A DNA stretch of 5,789 nt from Accumulibacter sp036625275 (GTDB lineage: Bacteria; Pseudomonadota; Gammaproteobacteria; Burkholderiales; Rhodocyclaceae). Position numbers and translations under genes: made by a program. Location: positions 1 to 5,789 of the forward strand of contig NZ_JAZKUD010000144.1 of the NCBI RefSeq assembly GCF_036625275.1, written 5' to 3'. Shown here in pieces: positions 1 to 5,064 of this stretch; positions within the stretch are counted from its first letter, which is position 1; every line of letters begins with the position of its first letter. The notes beneath the pieces were generated by a model, which searched no databases, was not told the origin of the DNA, and saw only the letters and a program-made list of their open reading frames with translations.

Positions 1-90
1 GGCCAAAAAGACATACGATTATGGCACTACAAAACGCCAGAAAAATCCACCATCAGGAAAATCAGAGACTTAGAATCGAGACTCGCCTGA
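1..90 (+). CDS. C-terminal tail of an IS transposase (5' end outside window)
   Basis: Frame 1 is open from the first base to a TGA at 88-90 and gives 29 residues ending in KTPEKSTIRKIRDLESRLA. The peptide is basic, with a W-H-Y cluster at residues 8-10, and its codons are AT-rich, unlike the GC-rich codons of every other gene here. It reads like the last residues of a DDE-type transposase: the stop lies about 28 bases before the composition changes abruptly, which is the usual spacing between a transposase stop and the IS terminus. The family cannot be named from 29 residues. A fragment of another AT-rich gene is the alternative. The reading frame is seen; the transposase identity is inferred. 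Confidence 0.4.
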   Translation, partial: GQKDIRLWHYKTPEKSTIRKIRDLESRLA

Positions 91-118
91 AAAGCAGGAA
101 ATATGCGTATGGGGTGTT
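1..118 (+). mobile_element. Right end of an unidentified insertion sequence, interrupting the TIR–STAND gene
   Basis: About 115 AT-rich bases abut a long GC-rich stretch that is coding on the opposite strand. The change falls at roughly 112-126, around GTGTTAACATCC, where GTTAAC is palindromic. Read inward from the junction on the minus strand, the terminus would begin near TGTTAACACCCCATACG. The other end and any target-site duplication lie outside the window, so the exact boundary and the family are unknown. The TIR–STAND reading frame loses its family-like sequence at this point, which supports an insertion or rearrangement rather than a natural gene end. Confidence 0.45.
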
Positions 119-1035
119 AACATCCGGCTGGCATCGCGCAAGGCAAAGGCCAGCGCGCGCGGGTCGCTCTCGAAGGCCTGTTGCCGGGCGAGCATGTTGC
201 GCCGGCGTTCGTCGCTGACCAGCCCGTGCTCGACGACTTCGACCAGCCGCGTCAGCGGGTCCTTGCCCGGCATCATCGGGCCGAGGGTGCGCCAGCGCTC
301 GAAGCCGGTGCGCGCCCACAGCGCGCCCTGTTCGATCATCGGCAGCATGCCGGCGTTGACCAGCGACGACTTGCCGGTGCCGCTGTTGCCTTCGATCTGC
401 AGCCAGCGGCAGTAAGCGGGGCCACCGCCGCCGCGCAGGCCTTCCGGATTGGCCTGCTGCTGGTCGCCAAGGTAGGTCAGGGCCTCGAGGGTTTCCTTGC
501 GGCGTCCGAAGAACAGCCGGGAATCCTTGCTGCTGAAGGCGTTGAGGCCGAGGAAGGGGCAACCCTCGATGGCTGGCGGCGAGTCGAGGCGGACGGCGTG
601 TGCTCGGATGGCGTCGACCAGGCCGCCCGGCAACGCCTCGGCAGGCGTCCAGCGGGTGGCCTGGAACAGCGCGAGAAACGGCGGCAGCGCTTCCGGCCTG
701 GCCTCTTCGAGCAGGATCGGGAAGATCGGCAGCCGGTCCTCTTCCCGAGCCGCCGACAGGTGCCGGATCAGCGCGACCTGCACTTCGGCGCCGACCCAGC
801 GCCTTACGCCGTCGCGCCCGGTGAGCACGACAAACGCCGAGCAAGCTTGCAGGACTTCCTGCAAGCGCTCCAGCCACCTGTCGCCGGTACGCAGCGAATC
901 GTCGTCCTTGAAGACACTCAGCCCGGCGCGCTCGAGCGCCGCGCGCAAGGCAACCGCCGCCGTCCGGTCGCGGTGACTGTAGCTGAGGAAAACACCTTCG
1001 GTCGGCCGGTCGCTGGCGGTTGGCATCGGCGGCAT
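70..1035 (-). CDS. TIR domain–STAND NTPase, truncated at its 3' end by an IS
   Basis: The product is 321 residues. Residues about 13-131 form a TIR domain: first β-strand VFLSYSHRD (15-23), BB-loop region FKDDDSLRTGDRW (42-54), and WVGAEV with E84 in the position of the catalytic glutamate of NAD+-cleaving TIR enzymes. It continues with the STAND lead-in PFLGLNAF (160-167), LFFGR (174-178) and a Walker A loop GNSGTGKS (216-223). Family members continue through a Walker B strand, a winged helix and usually C-terminal sensor repeats; none of that remains. Native-looking sequence stops at ALRDASRM (about residue 305), and the last ~15 residues come from the IS. I chose ATG 1035 because AGGA lies 5 bases upstream; ATG 1026 and the upstream in-frame ATG at 1122 are alternatives. 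In intact relatives the C-terminus senses an invader, the STAND module oligomerises, and the TIR domain depletes NAD+ or makes a signal nucleotide. Without the sensor this copy is probably non-functional. Confidence 0.85.
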   Translation of the reverse strand: MPPMPTASDRPTEGVFLSYSHRDRTAAVALRAALERAGLSVFKDDDSLRTGDRWLERLQEVLQACSAFVVLTGRDGVRRWVGAEVQVALIRHLSAAREEDRLPIFPILLEEARPEALPPFLALFQATRWTPAEALPGGLVDAIRAHAVRLDSPPAIEGCPFLGLNAFSSKDSRLFFGRRKETLEALTYLGDQQQANPEGLRGGGGPAYCRWLQIEGNSGTGKSSLVNAGMLPMIEQGALWARTGFERWRTLGPMMPGKDPLTRLVEVVEHGLVSDERRRNMLARQQAFESDPRALAFALRDASRMLTPHTHISCFSGESRF

Positions 1036-1040
1036 CCCTG

Positions 1041-1044
1041 TCCT
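1041..1044 (-). promoter_or_regulatory. Ribosome binding site of the TIR–STAND gene
   Basis: AGGA on the minus strand lies 5 bases before ATG 1035. It supports this start over ATG 1122, whose upstream sequence I did not find convincing and whose extra 29 residues are not domain-like. A perfect 10-bp palindrome (TCCTGCAGGA, 1070-1079) lies about 35 bases upstream of the start and could be an operator; it may equally be chance. Confidence 0.45.
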
Positions 1045-1466
1045 AGTTTGCGCGCAGCTTATCAGAACTTCCTGCAGGACTCGTCCCGCCGGGCTGCTTT
1101 CTTGGCGGCTGCGGCGTAGCAACCGGCGCCGGGAAGTCCTGCCGGAGGTTCTGCCGAGCGAACCGGCGCCATCAAGGCCCAGCCCGCCATAAGAAGGGCC
1201 ACGGCATCGGGCACCCCAATGGCCCAGGTTTCAATCTGATCCGTGCTCGCGCCGGCAAAGCGTCCGCGGACTGCTCCCGGGAGGTAACCAATACAACGAA
1301 ACAGCAGGCGTTGCAGGAGGCAACGTCACCTTCCTGACGGCCGTCCTTTATGCCGAAGCGTTCTGCTGAGGGCATAGCACATGGAGACGTTGCCTTCCAA
1401 AGCGTAAACTTCTTCCAGTAATCGTTGCTCGAGCTCGTCCGACCGCTGCATCAATCAGGAACGAGG

Positions 1467-1618
1467 ATGAGGCCACTCCGAGGTTCAAGCTATTTACTAT
1501 ACTGTCCCTTCTCTGCCTGTCCCTTTTCTGCCTAGCGGTGCTCGGCGACGAGGCCGGGCGGCAGCGGGCGACTGACCTTCGGCAGCAGATCGACGCAATG
1601 TCGGGCGGGCAGGCCTGA
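1467..1618 (+). pseudogene. Possible remnant of a small signal-peptide or one-pass membrane protein
   Basis: In the frame ending at TGA 1616-1618 the translation includes FKLFTILSLLCLSLFCLAVL, then the charged tail GDEAGRQRATDLRQQIDAMS and a short end. That is a basic residue, a ~18-residue hydrophobic core and a polar tail, like a signal peptide or a single membrane helix. No ATG, GTG or TTG opens this frame nearby. An ATG at 1467 with AGGA-type sequence just upstream is in another frame and stops within 22 codons, so one indel between about 1467 and 1485 would be needed to join them. The hydrophobic core partly comes from a 15-bp tandem repeat (LSLLC, LSLFC), so it may be accidental. I do not recognise a family. 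Confidence 0.2.
1502..1531. repeat. 15-bp tandem repeat, two units
   Basis: CTGTCCCTTCTCTGC (1502-1516) is followed directly by CTGTCCCTTTTCTGC (1517-1531), with one mismatch. On the minus strand each unit contains GGGACAG. It lies in the patch of lower GC content downstream of the SleB-like gene. Confidence 0.8.
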
Positions 1619-1777
1619 CGGCTGCGAAGCTCGGTTGGCACGCGCGGGAGCATCATGCCAGAACCTGCCCAGGGCAGCGCGCGAAGCATTGCCGTCTGCC
1701 CTGCACGACAGGCACTGTCAGCAATCCGCCGACCGACCCGGCAGCCAGCCCTCGCGCCGCACCTCAAGGCGAGTTCG

Positions 1778-2638
1778 TCACCTGCCCCCGGCAGCCGGCG
1801 GCGAAGGACGGCGCGCCGCGGGATCGAGGTCAGCCGGTGGCCGCTCGAGGCGATAGAAACGGACTCGCGCAGCAGGCGGCAGATCGACCGACTTCGGCTC
1901 GCCAATGAAGCTCAGCCCAGCGCTGCCTTCCCAGGGGGCGAGCGGACCGCGCGCCTGTGCCGATTGCGGATAGTAGAAATTGACCACCAGCGAAAGTCCG
2001 TGGCGCCGCTCCCACGCCGTGTCGAGCAGCGGATTGCCGTGTCCGCGTAGCGCCATGCCGGCCGCTGCCACGGCGAGCCGCCACGCCGCCGCGTCCTGCG
2101 GACAGAGAAAGTCGGCGGCGAAGGGCGAGCGTCGCGAGACCGCCGGGTTGAACTGCTGCGGCTGGAAGATCACCCCGGCGACCCCGCTGCCGTATCGCCG
2201 ACGCGCGCTCGCCGACACCTCGGCCAGACGCACGCGGTTCATGGCGCCCCAGGCGATTCCGCGCGCCACCCGCGGATCGTCGGCGAAGCCCGTCGACCGC
2301 GCCTCAGCGTACACCAGCCGGGCCAGCAGTTCCTCGTCGCCCGGCCGGACGGCGAGAAGCACGTCCCGCGGCGCCTGCTCCGCCACGCGTCGCAGACACG
2401 ACGGCAGATCGTCGGCGACGGCTGCCTGCGGCGCCAGCAAGCCGCAGGTCAGCGCCACGAAGGCGGCAACTGGCAGCGCGCCGGCCGCGGCCAGCATCCC
2501 TCGTGCCTCGCCGCCCGGCCGTTGCCAGCCCACCGACTCCGCGCTGGCGCCGCGTCGCCAACTCACCGCGAACGCCAGGGCAACGACGGCCAGGACGACG
2601 ACGAGCATGACGATCGGCACAGTGTGGTGGTCCACCAT
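1778..2638 (-). CDS. SleB-like cell wall hydrolase with N-terminal membrane anchor
   Basis: The product is 286 residues. Residues about 7-27 form a hydrophobic helix and 48-75 a second one that resembles a signal peptide ending in AAVADD. The catalytic-like domain spans about 102-265: LLARLVYAEAR (104-114, with E112 matching the conserved glutamate of SleB-type hydrolases), GIAWGAMNRV (127-136), GVIFQPQQFNP (155-165), NFYYP (220-224) and a C-terminal FIGEP segment. SleB/Hydrolase_2 proteins cut the glycan strands of peptidoglycan, so the domain should act on the periplasmic side of the membrane. The 2638 start has a strong AAGGAAGGA site. ATG 2497 would give a classical signal peptide instead and has only a weaker GAGG nearby. 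The C-terminal ~20 residues are proline/alanine-rich. The IS91-like end lies about 70 bases upstream of the start and may have removed the native promoter or an upstream partner gene. The family is assigned by eye from motifs. Confidence 0.72.
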   Translation of the reverse strand: MVDHHTVPIVMLVVVLAVVALAFAVSWRRGASAESVGWQRPGGEARGMLAAAGALPVAAFVALTCGLLAPQAAVADDLPSCLRRVAEQAPRDVLLAVRPGDEELLARLVYAEARSTGFADDPRVARGIAWGAMNRVRLAEVSASARRRYGSGVAGVIFQPQQFNPAVSRRSPFAADFLCPQDAAAWRLAVAAAGMALRGHGNPLLDTAWERRHGLSLVVNFYYPQSAQARGPLAPWEGSAGLSFIGEPKSVDLPPAARVRFYRLERPPADLDPAARRPSPPAAGGR

Positions 2639-2642
2639 TCAT

Positions 2643-2651
2643 TCCTTCCTT
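2643..2651 (-). promoter_or_regulatory. Strong ribosome binding site of the SleB-like gene
   Basis: AAGGAAGGA on the minus strand ends 4 bases before ATG 2638; its first AAGGA is 8 bases away. An out-of-frame ATG at 2642-2640 lies between. In another frame a TGA (2641-2639) touches the ATG, which may be the end of a translationally coupled upstream gene lost to the IS; this is only a possibility. Confidence 0.6.
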
Positions 2652-2705
2652 CTGATGCGCAGGGCGAGCCACGGCGCCGACCCAGCAGGCGGCGGCAAGT
2701 ACGCC

Positions 2706-2740
2706 AAAGGATAGGAGAGCCAACGCCACTTCCGCAAGTG
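2706..2740 (-). other. Putative oriIS end with small hairpin, copy 1
   Basis: The terminal bases shared with copy 2 contain CACTT-CCGC-AAGTG (2727-2740), a 5-bp stem with a 4-base loop about 20 bases from the outer end. IS91-family origins usually carry such a subterminal hairpin next to the cleavage site. I do not see the GTTC or CTTG tetranucleotide used by the best-studied members directly abutting this end, so the exact terminus is uncertain. Confidence 0.4.
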
Positions 2741-2830
2741 TTCCAGGCTCTGATAGGCCCTGACAGCAGTCGTGATTCGGGGAAAGCGTGCTGACGGAGC
2801 CTGAAAACCTCGCCAGAATGGCAGCACGAG

Positions 2831-2857
2831 GATGGCCATGATGGCCATGATGGCCAT
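2831..2857. repeat. 9-bp tandem repeat GATGGCCAT, three units
   Basis: Three perfect units lie in the 3' non-coding end of copy 1 (2831-2839, 2840-2848, 2849-2857). Copy 2 has one perfect unit at 4615-4623 and one imperfect unit at 4624-4632, so the array length differs between copies. Each unit contains the palindrome ATGGCCAT. Confidence 0.9.
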
Positions 2858-2897
2858 GGGTCGCCGCGGTGGCCGACGAGGCCGCCGCGGCGACCCA
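2857..2897. repeat. Long GC-rich inverted repeat inside copy 1
   Basis: The arms TGGGTCGCCGCGGTGG (2857-2872) and CCGCCGCGGCGACCCA (2882-2897) pair over 16 bp with one G-T wobble. Two more C-G pairs close the stem to 18 bp around the loop GACGA. It is absent from copy 2 and lies in the 66 extra bases. There is no T-run, so a simple terminator is unlikely. It could be a REP-like palindromic unit or a small inserted element. Confidence 0.8.
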
Positions 2898-2947
2898 GGG
2901 TGCAAGCGCTCCCTGACAAGCCCGATCGGATCGTCTTCGTGCGGCCT

Positions 2948-3180
2948 TTACCAGGCGATGCGCTGATCGCATTCGTACTCCGGCGTAGTGCGGTGCCGGT
3001 TGCGCTTGCGGGTCGAATTCGCCTTGTTCGGCATCGGCCATCTCCCACAGCGGCGGGCCCCGGGCCGGCGTGATAGGCGGCGGTGACGTCGGCTCGCCCA
3101 AGTGCGAGAGGATCGCGCGCACGGCGCAGGCGTCGGTGATGAAGGCGATGATTCGCATCTCGCCGCCACAACGTGGGCAG
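2948..3180 (-). pseudogene. IS91-like transposase, C-terminal fragment (copy 1)
   Basis: About 75 codons remain, opening with the zinc-ribbon half CPRCGGEMRIIAFITDA (coding from 3179 leftward) and continuing with LSHLGEPTSPP, GPPLWEMADAEQGEF and QAQPAPHY. The family's usual C-terminus EFDQRIAW appears in copy 1 as ECDQRIAW followed by TAA at 2950-2948, but in another frame: a 10-bp tandem duplication at 2974-2993 shifts frame between APHY and the ending. Upstream of the CPRC motif the sequence is unrelated to copy 2, so everything N-terminal is gone. It cannot make an active enzyme. Confidence 0.7.
2974..2993 (-). repeat. 10-bp tandem duplication that shifts the transposase frame, copy 1
   Basis: The plus-strand units are CGTACTCCGG and CGTAGTGCGG (two mismatches). 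Removing one unit joins APHY directly to ECDQRIAW in frame. The equivalent duplication in copy 2 is at 4697-4716. Confidence 0.75.
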
Positions 3181-3485
3181 CAGACGCTGCGTCTGCGTGT
3201 AGACCACCCCGTAGAATAGACTACGATGTCAGCTTGGAGAACGGCAAGCACGGCGTCGTTCCAGCGCGCATGCTGCGGGCGCCCTAAGCGTCCCCGGCCC
3301 GCCAGCGCGGTTCGCGCGGCCTCGCGGCGAGCACGGCCGGACGCCGACGAAGGACTGCCAGCCAACCGCCGGACGGGCACCCGGTGCGGCAGTGGCCGAC
3401 GATGATCACGGCGCGCGTCGGGCCCGGAGGTCTCCGAAAGCCGGCAGGAGACGGAATACACGAGCAACTGCGCAAGGAGCGAGTC
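3181..3485. other. 305-bp stretch between IS fragment and HMA gene, no recognised gene
   Basis: It starts at the break of copy 1 with a 17-base palindrome GCAGACGC-T-GCGTCTGC (3180-3196), followed by a short inverted repeat CGTAG-AATAGA-CTACG (3210-3225). The frames through it give no domain-like product. I see no convincing promoter for the HMA gene, so its transcription may come from outside or from a promoter too degenerate to see. Confidence 0.45.
3474..3479 (+). promoter_or_regulatory. Ribosome binding site of the HMA-domain gene
   Basis: AAGGAG with a 6-base spacer before ATG 3486 is close to ideal. It settles the start against the in-frame ATG at 3384, which would add 34 residues without domain character. 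Confidence 0.7.
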
Positions 3486-3689
3486 ATGCCAACCACTACC
3501 CTCAAGATCACCGGAATGAAATCGGACGACTGCCTGCGTAGCGTCATGAATGCGATCCAGGACCTGCCTTGCATCGGCTACGTCGAGGTCTCGCTGGAAA
3601 CCGGCGAAGCCAGCATCGAGCATACGGCGATGGTCTCCGAGAGCGACATTCGCCAGAGCATCGAGGATGCCGGGTACCTGACGCTCTAG
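3486..3689 (+). CDS. Small heavy-metal-associated (HMA) domain protein with altered metal site
   Basis: The 67-residue product covers one βαββαβ HMA fold from end to end, the size of a free-standing CopZ-type metallochaperone. Visible elements are LKITGM (6-11), the metal loop SDDC (13-16), the helix to DLPCIGYVEVSLETGEA, and SESDIRQSIEDAGYLTL at the end, where other members have a similar D-I…A-I-E-D-A-G-Y ending. The usual loop is GMxCxxC; here residue 13 is serine, so only C16 remains, with a further cysteine at C29. Family members carry Cu(I) or other soft metals to P-type ATPases or regulators; this one may bind weakly, bind through C16 and another ligand, or have lost binding. No metal transporter is adjacent: it lies between two IS91-like ends and is followed by a transglycosylase gene. 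The fold assignment is firm; the function is open. Confidence 0.75.
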   Translation: MPTTTLKITGMKSDDCLRSVMNAIQDLPCIGYVEVSLETGEASIEHTAMVSESDIRQSIEDAGYLTL

Positions 3690-3926
3690 CGTTGATTCAC
3701 CAGCCTGGCTTTGCCCCGGATCGTCGGCAAGACCGTTCCGGAGTCGGAGAATCGTCGAAAGTGTGAATCAATTCCTGAATCTGTCACCATTCTCGGGCCA
3801 CACTGGCGCTTGCTGCGACAGGCTGGCGTTGGCAAACGCCTGTCTCGCCCTGGCTGCCCGTCTTGGTAACCACGCAGCGCTCAGGTACTACGATCCACAG
3901 GTCGCCAACGCGAACATCGGCGACGA
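3690..3926. other. Spacer before the transglycosylase, coding status unclear
   Basis: Frames are open on both strands: plus 3763-4023 (86 residues from GTG) and minus 4158-3784 (124 residues). The minus frame has a β-rich look (VEQIDLHTAGETATFVADV) but I recognise no family, and it overlaps the SLT catalytic domain. A hairpin with nested arms GACAGG…CCTGTC and GCGTT-GGCA-AACGC lies at 3817-3844. I see no ribosome binding site for either frame. Confidence 0.35.
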
Positions 3927-4490
3927 ATGTGGCAGTTTCGCCGGCGGTGTGGAGGTCGATCTGTTCGACATCGACGGCTATCTGGCGAGACAGTCGCCGG
4001 CCAGGCAGAAGATTGCCTGTTGATCCGCCAAACGGCGCGTCAACACGCCATCGATCCGCGCTTGCCACTGGCCATCGCCCTCGCAGAGTCGAATCTCGAC
4101 CCCGGAGCGGTCTCGCCGCGGAACGCGCAGGGCGTGATGCAGCTGATTCCAGCGACACAGGAGCGCTTCGGCGTCACCAGACCTTTCGATCCCGAACATA
4201 GCATCCGCGGCGCGCTGGCCTATCTCAAGTGGTTGCGCAAGCGGTTTGCCGGAGATGGGCGGCTGATTGCGGCGGCCTACAACGCGGGCGAAGGAACTGT
4301 CGACCGTTACGCCGGCGTTCCCCCTTACCCCGAAACCGAAACGCAGCAATACGTTCGGCGTGTTCTGCGCTTCGCCGGCTACGCGCAACGCGACAGGAGC
4401 AATCCCGGCGGACAGGAACTGGAACGCCGCACGGAACGCCGTCAGGCCGGCTTGCTCTCCGTCGCATCAAGGGTTGAGCGCACGCAGTAA
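3927..4490 (+). CDS. Lytic transglycosylase (SLT) domain protein, N-terminus uncertain
   Basis: From ATG 3927 the product is 187 residues. Residues about 28-150 are an SLT/lysozyme-like domain: AIALAESNLDP (49-59) with E54 as the catalytic acid, GVMQLIPAT (69-77), HSIRGALAYLKWL (91-103), AAAYNAGEGTV (115-125) and QYVRRVLRFAGY (141-152). The enzyme would cleave the MurNAc–GlcNAc bond of peptidoglycan to leave a 1,6-anhydro end, in the periplasm. The first ~25 residues are arginine-rich, show no signal peptide, and have no ribosome binding site. The same frame is closed by a TAA at 3867-3869, so the native start may be lost or shifted into another frame (the frame from GTG 3763 is open to 4023). 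The C-terminus ends at TAA 4488-4490, one base into IS copy 2, so the last residues may not be native. Domain identity is confident; gene integrity is not. Confidence 0.7.
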   Translation: MWQFRRRCGGRSVRHRRLSGETVAGQAEDCLLIRQTARQHAIDPRLPLAIALAESNLDPGAVSPRNAQGVMQLIPATQERFGVTRPFDPEHSIRGALAYLKWLRKRFAGDGRLIAAAYNAGEGTVDRYAGVPPYPETETQQYVRRVLRFAGYAQRDRSNPGGQELERRTERRQAGLLSVASRVERTQ

Positions 4491-4523
4491 AGGATAGGAG
4501 ATCCAACGCCACTTCCGCCAGTG
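4489..4523 (-). other. Putative oriIS end with small hairpin, copy 2
   Basis: It corresponds base for base to 2706-2740 except for two substitutions. One of them weakens the hairpin to CACT-TCCGCC-AGTG (4510-4523, 4-bp stem). It overlaps the stop codon of the transglycosylase reading frame. Confidence 0.4.
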
Positions 4524-4696
4524 TTCCAGGCTCTGATAGGCCCCGGACAGCAGTCGTGATTCGGGGAAAGCGTGCCGACGGAGCCTGAAAACCTCGCCAG
4601 AACCACAGCACCAGGATGGCCATGATGGCCCTGACGAGCCCGATCGCATCGGATCGTCTTCGTGCGGCCTTTACCAGGCGATGCGCTGATCGAATT

Positions 4697-4716
4697 CGTA
4701 CTCCGGCGTAGTCCGG
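4697..4716 (-). repeat. 10-bp tandem duplication that shifts the transposase frame, copy 2
   Basis: The plus-strand units CGTACTCCGG (4697-4706) and CGTAGTCCGG (4707-4716) differ at one base. Deleting one unit restores APDY–EFDQRIAW–stop, the usual end of this transposase group. Confidence 0.78.
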
Positions 4717-5040
4717 TGCCGGTTGAGCTTGCGGGGCGAACTCGCCCTGCTCGGCATCGGTGATCTCCCACAGCGGCGGGCCCGGGGCCGGCGCGATAGG
4801 CGGCGGTGACGTCGGCTTGCCCAAGTGCGAGAGGATCTCGCGCACGACCCAGGCGTCGGTGATGAAGGCGATGATTCGCATCTCGCCGCCACAGCGTGGG
4901 CAGACGAGCGGAAAGACCTCATCGATCCGCGCGAGCAGCAACGCCCAGGCGCAGCGGGCCGCGCGACGCAGGAGCGCTTCCTCTGCCTGCTCCTCGCTGT
5001 CGGACGACGCGCCTGGGGCGGTGATTTGCGCCGCGATTGG

Positions 5041-5064
5041 CTCAGTCTCAGTCTCAGTCTCAGT
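5041..5064 (-). repeat. In-frame hexanucleotide repeat, (ACTGAG)4 on the minus strand
   Basis: Four perfect tandem copies of CTCAGT on the plus strand encode Thr-Glu four times in the transposase linker, between the GVLAPNAPLRA block and the zinc-ribbon half. Hexamer gain or loss keeps the frame, and the linker is a region of low constraint. Confidence 0.9.

Larger units (their letters stand above)
1036..1777. other. 742-bp stretch with no recognised gene
   Basis: It lies between the start of the TIR–STAND gene and the end of the SleB-like gene. The open frames on both strands give arginine-, alanine- and proline-rich translations without domain character, as expected of random frames in GC-rich DNA. 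Visible structure is limited to a palindrome at 1070-1079, a 10-bp direct repeat AACCGGCGCC at 1121-1130 and 1161-1170, a less GC-rich patch at about 1480-1530, and a 15-bp tandem repeat within it. I found no convincing terminator after the SleB-like gene and no tRNA-like fold. It may be eroded former coding DNA. Confidence 0.5.
2706..3180 (-). mobile_element. IS91-like element, copy 1: 3'-terminal fragment
   Basis: It matches the window's other copy (4489-4902) at roughly nine bases in ten by eye, in the same orientation. The shared left end begins at AAAGGATAGGAGA; the match stops after GTGGGCAG at 3180. It holds the last ~75 codons of the transposase and the 3' non-coding end, where IS91/ISCR-type elements carry the origin of rolling-circle transfer (oriIS). 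Compared with copy 2 it has 66 extra bases (2847-2912) and lacks one base and a 5-base GCATC stretch elsewhere. The right end of the fragment is a break, not an element terminus. The identity of the transposase family comes from copy 2. Confidence 0.75.

Noticed and set aside
181..1119. A 312-codon plus-strand open frame opposite the TIR–STAND gene
   Set aside because: It lacks domain character and lies antisense to a gene with clear TIR and Walker A motifs; long antisense frames are expected in GC-rich coding DNA.
1121..1170. Direct repeat AACCGGCGCC spaced by 40 bases
   Set aside because: Ten bases in GC-rich DNA containing the palindrome GGCGCC, with only two copies; too little to call an operator or an iteron.
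1348..1905. A 185-codon minus-strand frame in the gene-poor stretch
   Set aside because: It is Arg/Ser/Ala-rich without hydrophobic pattern or motif, overlaps the end of the SleB-like gene in another frame, and has no ribosome binding site.
2831..2897. CRISPR-like or terminator reading of the repeats and stem in copy 1
   Set aside because: The 9-bp units are directly tandem without spacers, no cas-like gene is present, and the stem is not followed by a T-run on either strand.
2304..3623. A 439-codon minus-strand open frame across IS copy 1
   Set aside because: It strings together the antisense of the HMA gene, the transposase fragment and a wrong frame of the SleB-like gene. Only the part at 3180-2960 is family-like, and that is annotated as the transposase remnant.
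3784..4158. Minus-strand frame of 124 residues with a β-rich middle part
   Set aside because: It overlaps the first half of the SLT domain, including its catalytic glutamate codon, on the opposite strand; no family is recognised and there is no ribosome binding site. It stays a weak possibility only for 3784-3920.
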